This document shows, one piece after another, positions 47,660 to 58,000 of a stretch of 64,000 bases of DNA; position 1 is the stretch's first letter; every line of letters starts with the position of its first letter. The position numbers and the translations under genes were made by a program. The notes under the pieces are model-generated. The model did not search any database. It was not told where the DNA came from and was given only the letters and a program-made list of their open reading frames with translations. Source of the DNA: Phallus indusiatus (Eukaryota; Basidiomycota; Agaricomycetes; Phallales; Phallaceae); NCBI GenBank assembly GCA_027605045.1, contig JAQFWX010000001.1, positions 2,790,001 to 2,854,000 of the forward strand, in the 5' to 3' direction.

Positions 47660-49235
47660 ACGCAGCTCCTAGCAATAAGCGTAAAATGCTCGTTTCATAA
47701 GAAGGCGCCGAACTTGATTTGGGCGAAACAGACCCGGAGGAACCCGTTTCCGAACCAAAATTAGGACCAGAAGAACACCAGGAGCAATAAAAGCATTAGT
47801 ATTTGCAGCAGATTAGTCTGGAAATCTTGATGGACATGATTGCGAAAAACGTGTTATCGTGTCCGGACGGAGGGTTGATGATAAAGTCGTTTTGTTGTAA
47901 CATACGCCTTTCCATGTCTCTTTAAATACCACGCGGTTGCCTGCACTGTAAAATGAATGCGAAATTGAAATTGAGGTTATTGGTAAGTTGATGCGATTAT
48001 AAGCTTACAACTCCCGCATAGCGTGATATCGAGAATAAGCTCTTGAGGACCGAATAACTCTTCAATATTGCATCCGGAGTTAATATAGTTGACGAGCGGA
48101 CCGCCAAACTTGGTGGTGTCTAGGATTGTGGCGCTGTCACCTAAGCGTAGCGGGTATACTCGAGTGCTGCGCAAAAGGAAATCTCAATAAAAGGACAAAT
48201 GACAAAGCGAAAGCAAACTTTATATTGAACAACCAAATTACAATGTAAGGATCCACCCATTCGGTGACAAACATTCCTCTACCATTTGCAGCGTTATCCA
48301 GCTCCAAATACACCTCATCTATTATCTGAGACGAGGTAGCCATGGTTGTTGTTGTCTGTCACAGAGGAGTCGGGCGAGAGGACGTTCCAGATTGATGTGT
48401 AAGGTTCCAGTGGACGCCTGATTCCATGTCAACACTACGATAGATCAGAGTAAACTTGAAGATGAGTTAGAGACTCCTCTGATCTTTTAGTGTTGTCTCT
48501 TAAGCACCTTTATCCAAACGGCGCGTGCAACAACAATCCAAAACGCTTCCCTTTGAACGCTAAATGCGGATAATATAAAAGTTTGAATCTGCGTCGTAAA
48601 CTGTCATCTGCAAAGGTCAAATTCATTATATTGACGTGGAATTTGATCCGTATAGGTTATTCGCATTGATTAAGATGCGTTTAGCCACCCGATATTGTCA
48701 ATTTCGTCGTATTTTGAATTGGTGGATCATGGAATGTTACGCGTTGGCACGGTGATCATGACTGTCATTCGTGGCACGCACGTACGACACCAACACAACA
48801 CTTGCACTCGTCAGTCGTTGTAGCATACCACATGTTTCGTTGAACCCGATGGGATAGCCTATAGTACTGTAAAAGAGAGATGAACTAAATGTGAGAGAGC
48901 ACGATTATCCAGCAAGCTTACGCATGATATCGAGAACAAGCTCTTGAGACTGAAAAACTCGTGTAGAACTCATCACTACCTCATCTAGGTTGACGAGTGG
49001 TTCGTCAATATCGATGGTATCCAGCGATAAGGTGGGTCCAATGCGCAGTGTGGAGGGTGTACTTGAGTGCTGTTCAAGAGGTAGTCTCAATCAATCGATA
49101 CAATAAGGCAAAACAAGAGGACTTTACATTGAAGAACTAGATTGCCATATTATAAGAATCAATATATTGGGTGACGAACATTCCTCCGCCATTTGCAGGG
49201 CAACTCGGCTCCGAACGTACCCGTTTGTTATCTGA
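47660..49235 (-). pseudogene. GH16 pseudogene, duplicated 3' half (unit H)
   Basis: Minus-strand pieces are SSQIIDEVYLELDNAANGRG then MFVTEW (about 48262-48335), and FGGPLVNYINSGCNIEELFG then PQELILDITLCGS (about 48000-48105), which gives the GH16 strand before the G-D-W motif. A second, poorer copy of the same region follows at 48830-49235 (IDEPLVNLDEVV, QELVLDI). The 5' half is missing here and appears inverted at 50335-50950. Confidence 0.6.
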
Positions 49236-49879
49236 GACGATGCAGATTTATGTAATAGGCACAACCCTCCGCTAATACAGCACTCCCTAAGTTGCCTAAT
49301 TGGATTTAAAAGTACATCGGGGATATAATCACCACAGTGGTGCTTGACCTTTATGACGATGCGCGTTCTCGCGTTCAGCATTGGCTCGGAGAGTGCATCC
49401 TTTAAATAAAGCCTTACATTTTTTCCCAATTATATCTACCCAGATTGCTAAGAGCTCAGCCTTCCGTAACGCGACTGTGCAGGCAGAGGCTACCACGCTT
49501 ACGATCGACTTGCCCTAAGTATCCTTTCAATGGCTGTTTTACTCTAATTCGAACATCACTTCGAATTGATGAGCAAAAAGAATGACGTACACTGAAAAAC
49601 ACAATCCGCTTATCAGCACATGGATATGAATGCGAGAAAACGACGGGTGGGAACGATTGAGAAGATAAGAAGTAAATCAATTAATCGCAAATAAAGTACG
49701 GGAAGATGGTGGTGTTGGTCACTACTAGAACTTACGCCCAATGTTGGAATAAGTCTTGCAACGTTGCGCCAACTTTGGCGTCAACGACACGAGATAACCA
49801 GAATGTGCGTCTGAAGTGGGACGAGTCTACTACGAGTCCCATTTAGAAAGACGAAATTACTGTAGACAGAGGAATCTGG

Positions 49880-50120
49880 TTTCGCGACTTCCTCAGTACG
49901 TTGAACTTCGGGATAAGGTGATAGCGTGAGATAGTGGATATACCTTCATCAGAGGTCGCTGTACCCCACTTCTAACAGCGGAGGAAGCCCGTTCAGTTAT
50001 ATTGACACTGGCGTTCTGATTATTGTAATGTCCTGGGAGTTCCAGTGGTTGCCATCGACCGCGACGACATGAAAGGAGATGGCTATTATTGTAAAACTCG
50101 TTATGGAACATAACGACACT
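49880..50120 (-). pseudogene. Hsp20 linker remnant in the inverted segment
   Basis: Minus-strand text NASVNITERASSAVRSGVQR (about 49960-50020) corresponds to the Asn/Thr/Ser linker of Hsp20 copy E (NAGTNFSERTFSTDGSG). It is joined directly to the 5' spacer, so the N-terminal and crystallin-start parts are deleted. Confidence 0.42.
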
Positions 50121-50334
50121 CAGGGAATGAGGCAGGTAGTATTGGTTTCAGTTTGCGATGTGTTGTGCAACGTGGGGTTTGCGTGGCGGTGACTCTGGTG
50201 AGTGACAGTCACAATGCGTAACGCATTGAACTCGCGTTTACCCGCGATCCACCCACTCCACAGACGACAGACTTGAAAAAATTGCGTGGCTACGCATGCT
50301 AATTCATATGAATGCTCATATTATGATCAATTTC

Positions 50335-50950
50335 ACGTCAATAGATTGACTTTGATCTTTGCAGACGATGATTTATGACGCGGATCCCATGTTCTATTCA
50401 GCTGTATGTCCCCGGCTTCAAACATCTGTACTGCAGAAAACTAATCACGTACCATGTCCGCCTACTAAGTTAACAACCTAACCAAATGCAATATCATCTT
50501 TGTACCGAATCAAGTCAGAATAGCAAACCGTCTCACTTGTCAACAGCGCCGCTAAGGCAACGATAATTGTAACCAAATTTCCATTCAACGATAAACTTAC
50601 GGAATACTGTCCAAATTTCGACGTCAAAAGGAGGTGTTTTGGATTGTTGTCGCACACGCGGTTTGGACTCAGGTACGCCCATCTATGAGACAAGACTATA
50701 ACAAATATTAATTCATTTTTTTTCTAATCTATTTTAGTGCTTGACCCGCATGGTGGACATTTCAGAACGTTAATTTCGCCGTTATTGCTCAGACGTTACA
50801 CATCATCTCGGTCTGTCCGTATTCATCTTCGGGCAGTCCATCTCCATGCCTCTCTCACCGAGGGGTGCAGCCTCAACAAACCGCCATATTCACCAGTAAC
50901 GTCTCTTCGGCTGGTTGTTCTGCGACAGACGAAAACCGTTAAGAATGCAT
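50335..50950 (+). pseudogene. GH16 5' part in reverse orientation
   Basis: On the plus strand, WTFQNVNFAVIAQTLHI (about 50753-50803) and PQQTAIFTSNVSSAGCSATD (about 50870-50930) are the GH16 pieces that lie on the minus strand in the other units (compare STIFTGNVFLPD in unit F). This orientation is the main evidence for the inversion. The catalytic EVD is lost. Confidence 0.58.
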
Positions 50951-50954
50951 GATG

Positions 50955-52130
50955 AAGTTCCCACTAGCGCATCATCGGAGCCAGTGCAAATATAGAGCCG
51001 CCGACCATCAACAATCATTCAAATTGTCAAGATTTATGATATTTTAATAGCGAGCGGATATGAAAAGTGGATCTCCCTTCGCAAATAAGTTGTTGCTTGA
51101 GGAAGGTTATTATTTCGGTAGTCTGCCTCCGTAAAACAGAGTGTTGTTACTTGTTCGTATTCATAAAACAAGTGGTAAGATTTCCCGCTATGTCAAAAAA
51201 CGACAACACTTGTGTGACGACTCCGAGTCGTGCAGGTAAAAGGAGAAATCCGCAATTGAGTTCTGGCTGTTCAAAGTCCATTGGTTGTGCTTTGTTCCAA
51301 ATGAATACATACTTCTTGACGACGAAAAACAATATCCTGCTTGAAACAATGATGATGAGAATATATTGGAAAATTTGATCTTGCTATGTTGATACCTACG
51401 TAAGGCTTAAGAAATCAACAACATAAAAAATCGACTTATCGAGGCGTTCCCTGGACTCAACTTTCATCGTTGTTGGGCCGAAACAGAGCTGAGGCTTGAG
51501 GTCTTGTGAGTACCGTCCAGATATTAATCGACCTTCTGGGCTAATAAATAATGGGCATTCATCCCGCCGACAACAGTCATCATCACCAATCATCGTCATG
51601 GCTGATCATCGTCATCGTCCATCAATCGTGAAGGTCTCAGTCCCCCCGAAGCACACTGTGGGTCCTATACTAATCAGTAATCTGGGCAACGTTGTCCAGC
51701 CTTTCCAGCGGTTCTCAAATTTTCTAACTCAGTCTGAGAATGACTGAAAAGGTCGGACAAAATTGCCCAGGATAGGCTAAATCATTCTTCCAGAACCGTT
51801 GGGACTCCGTCTTCGTCATTGCTCAGAGCACATTCACAAATAAGGTGGGCGGCAAAATGTGTAAAATGACCTTAATCGAGCTGAGGATAGAAAGTTGAAT
51901 CGGAGACAGATAGGTTGTTGACGAAGATATTTTTAGGGAATGGTATTTTAAAAACCATGCAGTTACGGTTGACAAGACCAATGTGGACATCCTCTCTTGC
52001 CTTAGCTCGGTTGGGAGTGTCCATTAAAAAGCGTGTGTTCGTTCCTCATATGCTTGGTCTACAACTCAACCCAAAAGCTACATACCAATTCATCCTCACA
52101 CCATTGCACTTTCTACTTGAAGAAAATGAA
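50955..52130 (+). other. Module Z remnant and upstream flank of DUF6533 paralog I
   Basis: Normal-orientation module Z text starts again here (CGGAGCCAGTGCAAATATAGAG, about 50974; AAAGGAGAAATCC, about 51238). The 51570-51640 part repeats the CATCATCACCAATCATCG-type words seen near 29020 and 45130. No gene is supported. The array-type leader precedes ATG 52136. Confidence 0.4.
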
Positions 52131-52135
52131 TAGTA

Positions 52136-53830
52136 TCGCCAATTCTACTTTTATCAGTAGCGTGGACGTCTCCGAACTGATCCAAACAGTGTATCTTGAG
52201 TAGGGTTCTATCTTGTATATTTGATATCAAGTATTAATTATAAGGTGTTAGTTATCTCACGGCGTTTATAGAGTGTGGCATTCTAGGTAAGTTGTCTCGT
52301 TTCCAACAGGCCAAATGAACAGTCGAATTTAAGATACAATCCTAGGCTTACTTATTTATACTACGACATTGGCTATACCACAAGAAATGGTATATATGTG
52401 GCTATCGCCAAAACCTTTCAGCATTCCAAATTTGCTTTATGCCTTTACAAGATATGCAGGTATTCTGAATCAAGCATTTCGTTTTGAGTCAGACTTTTTG
52501 ACAGTAAGCAATATGAGTCATGAAGTCATAGTGCCCACAAGCAGTGTTTACAACTTTTTTCTTCAGTCAGTAAGGTAAGACATGATAATTATTGCACGGG
52601 TTATGAATTTAAAAAGCACAAAGTTGGTGTATTATTTGGTATAATACACAAATTGTTGCAATTACGTTGGGATACGTTGGTGTTCAAGGTTGGAAGAGCA
52701 TATAGCCTATGAATGTCCCTAAAAATATTTGTTCAGGCTTACTAATCGTTCGAGCATACTCATTGTGCGAAGGGAACAAGGTCGTGACAGTAATTCTGGC
52801 TCTATTTTCGATGGGAGGATTTATTTTGGAAATTTACGGTAGGGGTCTCTTTGGTGAAAGTACACAAACGAATTTCACATTTCCTTTTAGTATCAACAAT
52901 AGTGAAACCCTGCCAAAGGTATGGAGTGAATTTATAAGTCATTTGAAATTGTTCTCAATTTTGAATTAGTTCTCAATCTGTTCATAGCTCTACTTGTAAG
53001 TCTGAATAAACATCACTGGTCACTAATAGGTCTAAACACACCAATATGATTTCATCGAAGTACTTCCATTGTTTTTGATGGAAAATATCTGTAGTATTTT
53101 AACTGATCTCGTTGTCTTTGGCATTTGCTTATGGAAGGTCTGGGGCACGTGGAAGTTAAAGCGTGAAACCGGCATTCAAACTCGCAATGACCTTGTTTCA
53201 GTAATACTCAGACAAAGTATGTTGGAATTACATCGTGAAGACAGTTACTTATATTTAATTAGCCGTCTCGAGGTTTAGGTGAATATGAACAAAGAAGAAT
53301 CATTCTTATGACTGAATTATCTTCTTTCAACTTTCAAGTTTCGTGATTATTTTTACCGTTACACTCACAATTATTGACGAGGTACAAGCAATTCGGAATC
53401 TGATTGTAGTCTGTCAGAAACTGACTTTTAAATGCAGTTTAATAATGATGTAAGCACACTTTTGAATCGGAATTAAATATCAATTATCATGTCGATAATT
53501 ATGTGTCCTGAATCAGTATATGATAGATATCGTGGGTAGTATTCAAAATAGGTATAGTCGTTGCTCCCCGTATATCAATCCCATCACCCATTTCCAATTC
53601 CAAGTCTTTCGGCTATTTTACTTGCCAATTTCACCTTGGATCTTCGTCAACAAAATTCCGCAGCGATTCAAGCCGCCGATATAAAATTACCTACCATTCA
53701 AATCCGAAGCATAGCAGATTATATACACCAATCTATCCTCGTAGAAATGGGCGATCACGAAACATCGGTGCATATGAGGGATGAAGATAACGACGATCTT
53801 TCGACGGAGTCTCCAGACGTTGGGATCTGA
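52136..53830 (+). pseudogene. DUF6533 paralog I, stop codon in the 4-nt microexon
   Basis: Exons 1-3 read well (TTTLAIPQEMVYMW, TRY), though the first donor is the weaker GTAGGG. At the 4-nt microexon the acceptor TCAG is kept but GAAG is TAAG (about 52571-52574), which puts a TAA in frame. The acceptor of exon 5 is also lost (ATACACAA, about 52650). Exons 6-14 are conserved (LLIVRAYSLCEGNK; FGICLWKVWGTWKLKRE; 8-nt CTCTACTT; 16-nt CCGTCTCGAGGTTTAG; 12-nt TTTAATAATGAT). The C-terminus ends earlier than in F and G because a GGA codon became TGA (53828-53830). It is the last unit of the array; homology stops near 53899. Confidence 0.68.
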
Positions 53831-53969
53831 TCCGGCGACGAAGCCTCGTCAGCGGCAGCTTAGTATGACCTTTGAATCCTGGCACGCACATGATCCGTCA
53901 GCCAAAATATAATAATGTCGTGGGACATTCCCTGAGCGTCTTTCAACTGTCCGTAACGGGATTTCAGTT

Positions 53970-54165
53970 GTCTGATATCCGACGGACATGAATAGCCGGC
54001 GTCCACCGGCTCAGCCTATTTGGTCTCACGGGCTGAACCAATACTGTCCTGTCATTCCTTCCTATATGGTCGTAACTTTCAATTTCTAAACAACCACATC
54101 TCAGAATCAGGTCATTTTAGACTCAAAACCTTTATATTTGTGTGTTGATAATGAATAAAATAATG
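53970..54165. repeat. Direct repeat with hairpin, copy 1
   Basis: It shares a 51-bp identical core (53990-54040, starting GAATAGCCGGCGTCCACCGG) and diverged flanks with 54708-54915. The core contains a short palindrome, GCCGG-6-CCGGC. The direct orientation and spacing of about 750 bp suggest remnants of the ends of a small element or of a tandem duplication. Confidence 0.65.
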
Positions 54166-54508
54166 CCATTACCTCTAAAACTCAATACTGGCCCGCACTT
54201 GCTTTACTCACTCTGACCGGCGCTCACTCCTTCGGAGTTCGTATTACGTAGTGTGCGCCTAAAACGTAGTTTGGACAACTTCTAAAAATACTCTACAATA
54301 AACGTTGATGATTAACTAAGCAGCTGGGGAAGCTCACATAGACTAGCTCACATAGTACAAACTACCAATGTACTTGTTATCATGTGCACGTTTCTTGGGC
54401 TTGGAAACAATTTTAATTAAATATACTAATTTATTACTAAACATTAAGCAAATAATCACCCAAATCAATTGGGAGAAAAAGGAGAAATCCAAAGTTGGGA
54501 CAGGAAAG

Positions 54509-54640
54509 GTTCATTAGCTGGGACGGAATATGTTCATTAGCTGAGACAGAATATGTTCAGGGATCGGGACGGAATTTGTTCAGGGATGTAGACGGAATTT
54601 GTTCAGGGATGTAGACAGAATTTGTTCAGGGATGGAGATG
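54509..54640. repeat. 23-bp minisatellite
   Basis: Five complete units and a partial one of a 23-bp repeat. Early units read GTTCATTAGCTGGGACGGAAT(AT), later ones GTTCAGGGATGTAGACGGAAT(TT), so the array changes type halfway. It sits between the two direct repeats, 450 bp beyond the stop codon of the transposase gene. Confidence 0.85.
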
Positions 54641-54707
54641 AAAACGGCTCTGATGGAACGGACAGGCCTCGCCGGAGGCCGAGACTCTCAGGGATTGTTG
54701 CTCAATT

Positions 54708-54915
54708 GTTTGATATCCGGCCGGATATGACCGAATATGAATAGCCGGCGTCCACCGGCTCAGCCTATTTGGTCTCACGGGCTGAACCAAAACTGTCTCG
54801 TCATTCCTTCCTGTATGGTCACAACTTTCGTTTTCTGAGCCACCACATCTCCAAATCAGATCGTATAAAGCCCCAAAACTTTGTATTTTCGTGTATATTA
54901 ATAATAAAATATTGC
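54708..54915. repeat. Direct repeat with hairpin, copy 2
   Basis: Second copy of 53970-54165; the identical core is at 54739-54789. It starts after a GCCTCGCCGGAGGC palindrome (about 54666-54679) and runs to about 170 bp before the transposase gene's stop codon. Confidence 0.65.
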
Positions 54916-55089
54916 TATGGCACACAAAATTTCTACTGATTCCTGACTGAAGATGCACGCGTATTTACGTAATGGTGCACGTGCTTTTTTACTTGTCGCA
55001 TTGAGGAGAGACACATATTATGTAATTACACAGCGGAACAATAAGTTCAAATACAAAAGCACTACAGGATAAATCATCAAAGTTACAAA

Positions 55090-58000
55090 CTAGTTTTTAA
55101 TGTATGCATGATTAATAGCCGCTTTTCGCTTCGTGCGCCTCTGGGCGAGTGGTATTTCATCTCCCTGTAATACATCTTGAGTGTCCTGGTGTTGGCGCTC
55201 CTCTAAGTCATCATTATGCTAGTTCCATGTCAGATATATAGGAAATGAATATGAATGCTTGAATAACTCACAGATTTCGTGGTGGCTTTGGGTGTCAATG
55301 ATGATGCTCGAGCCGTTTGAGACGGTTGAGTTGTTCTATTTGTATGAGACGGTTGAGACGGTTGAGATGGTTGGCAAGACGGCTCGGAAGACTTTGAATT
55401 TGCATTTGCGTCGGAATTGACAGCAGTCTGAAAAAAAAAGAATTAAGTGAGATCAGATACTAATCAACGTACTTTGCTTACCGTGTCAAGTATTTGGAGT
55501 TTAGAAAGTGGTAGTGTTGAGTTATCAATCCACCGATGTTTTTCGCGAAATACTCCCCAATCTTCAACACTGTTGTAATTTACCGAGCTTTCCATCACAT
55601 TCCAAGCCTTTTCAAAGGGACATTCTGTACGAATAATACGCTGTGCTTTGCTGAGCCGGTAGGCTACATCAGGCGTCAGTTGAAGGTAATATGCAAGACA
55701 TAAGTATCCCAAGATGCTTTGCGCCAAGCCCAAAATCTTGTCCATCTGATCGGATGTCTCTCCCGATGAGAAAAGCTCCCAAACAGTAATATGTCGTATA
55801 ATAAATCTATCATGATTGTCCAGAAGCTGAAGGTGTAATTCAGAAAATTCAAACGCTATCAGGTTACGCTTGGAAGCAGGCCATTGCAATGCGAATTTCT
55901 GCCAATCTTCACGAAGTTCTTGCAAAACAGTCGTCCGGCCCGATAAAATATGCTGAGTAACTGAGAACTGCTCTCTCAAAAACGTGAGTATTTCTTGTTT
56001 GCGTGGACCTATGTGGTTTCGTAAATCCAAGCGATTACTTCTCGCATCATGGTGAGTGTATGCACTCATGGCCGTCTCAAGCAGCGAGTCATCCATGACC
56101 CCCGGCCAACGTATTATCCCTATCTTACAAAGTGTCAGTTGCAGTAATAAACAGGTTGTGAAAGGTTACCTGAGACATATGAAGTCCAGTATTCCTCACA
56201 TAGTCGTCCACCTGCTCGACACCGACAAACCCGGAAATCGCCTTCTGTGGACTGTAAACCATCTCCGAAAGGATTTCCCATTCGAATTTTCGTTGTTCGT
56301 GATCAACAGCTCGGATTCTTCCAGGATAATACAGACCGTTGTGTGGATGCCTGTACATACTCCACATGCCGACTTCAATGCCATCAAACGCTAGATCTAC
56401 AGACCGCTCAGTAAGTTCCAAAAGCGGAGGCAGAGGTTTTTGCTGCCTAATCTGTTTAGTGTAAGAGATCAATGACGCGTCCATAGGAAATTCGGCGAGG
56501 TTAAGACGTGGTGATGTGGGAGGAGTAGGAGTAGGAGGGGATGAAGGTCGAGTCTGAGGGGCAGGGGTAGGGTTCAAACTTTCTATTGGTGTTTTTGGTG
56601 AAGTCGGAATTCTGGTTCCAGACTGTGACTTCGTTGGACGTGAGTACTTTGAAAATATCAACGCCATTTCATAGCGTAAATTCGTGATGTCGACAGCCGG
56701 TGCAGTTGCGAAGTCTTCTTCTCGCCCCTGACAAAGACTGCGACAAAAGTGCAGCATATGTGGGCCACAGTTGATGGCGTCGGTTTGCTGAACATTGGCA
56801 ATCCTCTTTAATGCATTAAGTTCACGTTTTCTGTCATAGATCAATACAATACTTACGGATTGGTTGATGTATGTTTGTTGGTTCTGTGCCCAACTTTCGG
56901 GAAATGGTATACGTGGGTTACGCTGGCTATGTTCGTAATCTAAGAAGCGCAGGACACGCTTCCAAAAGTTCATTATCAGACTCAGTCGTTCCAAGTCAAA
57001 ACAAAAACACACCTTCAAAATATCTTTATGCTTTCTTGTTAAAACAGTAGCGGCACTGTCATAGATCCGAAGAGTTCTTCTGACTGGCCAGATGGCAATC
57101 AGAATCCAATGTGATTCAGCGTGCATATGCCATGGTAGTAATATAAGATCTTTCTCGAAAATATTAATCTATGGTAAGATTAAAAAGGGTTCTATACTTG
57201 AAGCCGTTAACCGATTGAAACTCACTTTGGGAAACCATAGCGTACGTTTTTCAAGCTGATGATTTGGTTTGAACGTTCCCGAGGTTGGCCGGTTAGCCAT
57301 TACTGTTGTAACTATATTGTCCGCAATCGCAAAATCTGGGATTTCTGGGTGATATTGTCGTTGTTTCTCATACTCCGCTCCCAATAAAAATAAGTAGGCA
57401 TTAACAACGGTGTCCGGAATTAATCCGCTAGTTCCATACCGATCATGGTCACGATTAAGTATGCTATGAATTTGTTGAGGTCCAAAGAAATATGGACCAA
57501 TGACGAGATCCAAGTTTTCATCAGCTAACAACCGTTCGCAAACGGCAATAACGTGGGGCATCATGCTTGGGCGAAGTGGGTCGAAATCGTGAATGGGGAT
57601 TGGTGATGATAAGACTGTCTGGTCGGTTGGCTCGGGAATGATCATCCTCATGTTATATTCTCGCCGTGCTATCTATCACAATAGTTAAAACAAGATCAGA
57701 GTTGGCGTAAATACTTACCATGTGACCTTTCTTGAGGGCAAGTCGCGGAGAGCAATTTACTGGAGCAAGGTCCGAATAAACAGGGATTAGGTGTCGCGCA
57801 TCCAAACCTGGTTCCTGTAGAAATCCGAGCCAAATCGGTCTTAGATATCCTTTTACGCGGTCAATCGTCAATGTGGAAAAAGATGGTGAGCTCGCTGGTA
57901 TGCCAATGATTGATGCCAAAACGAGAAAAATGACCCAAAAGCCACATGATGTGGAATCGGACTGCAATCCTGTCAGAATTGGGTTGTACGGATGATGAGA

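Larger units (their letters stand above)
49235..50955 (-). repeat. Locally inverted segment of the array (unit H)
   Basis: Inside this interval the module order and strand are reversed relative to every other unit. Module Z (49250-49560, minus; matches 34680-35390 plus), the Hsp20 region (49880-50120, minus) and the spacer (50130-50330) come first. The GH16 5' part then reads on the plus strand (50335-50950). On the left the normal GH16 3' part ends near 49235. On the right, module Z resumes in normal orientation near 50955. Confidence 0.68.

Noticed and set aside
53970..54915. LTRs of a retrotransposon
   Set aside because: The repeats are only about 200 bp and 550 bp apart inside, with no TG...CA ends, primer-binding site or gag-pol text seen.
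56860..56885. Possible 26-nt intron (GTAAGT...CAG) in C48 module 2
   Set aside because: Too short to splice and it would break the frame; reading through keeps the frame to the catalytic Cys.
57649..57675. Apparent separate gene starting at the ATG near 57651
   Set aside because: With the intron ending at 57673 the upstream frame passes straight through this ATG (IARREYNMRM), so one fused gene is the simpler reading.
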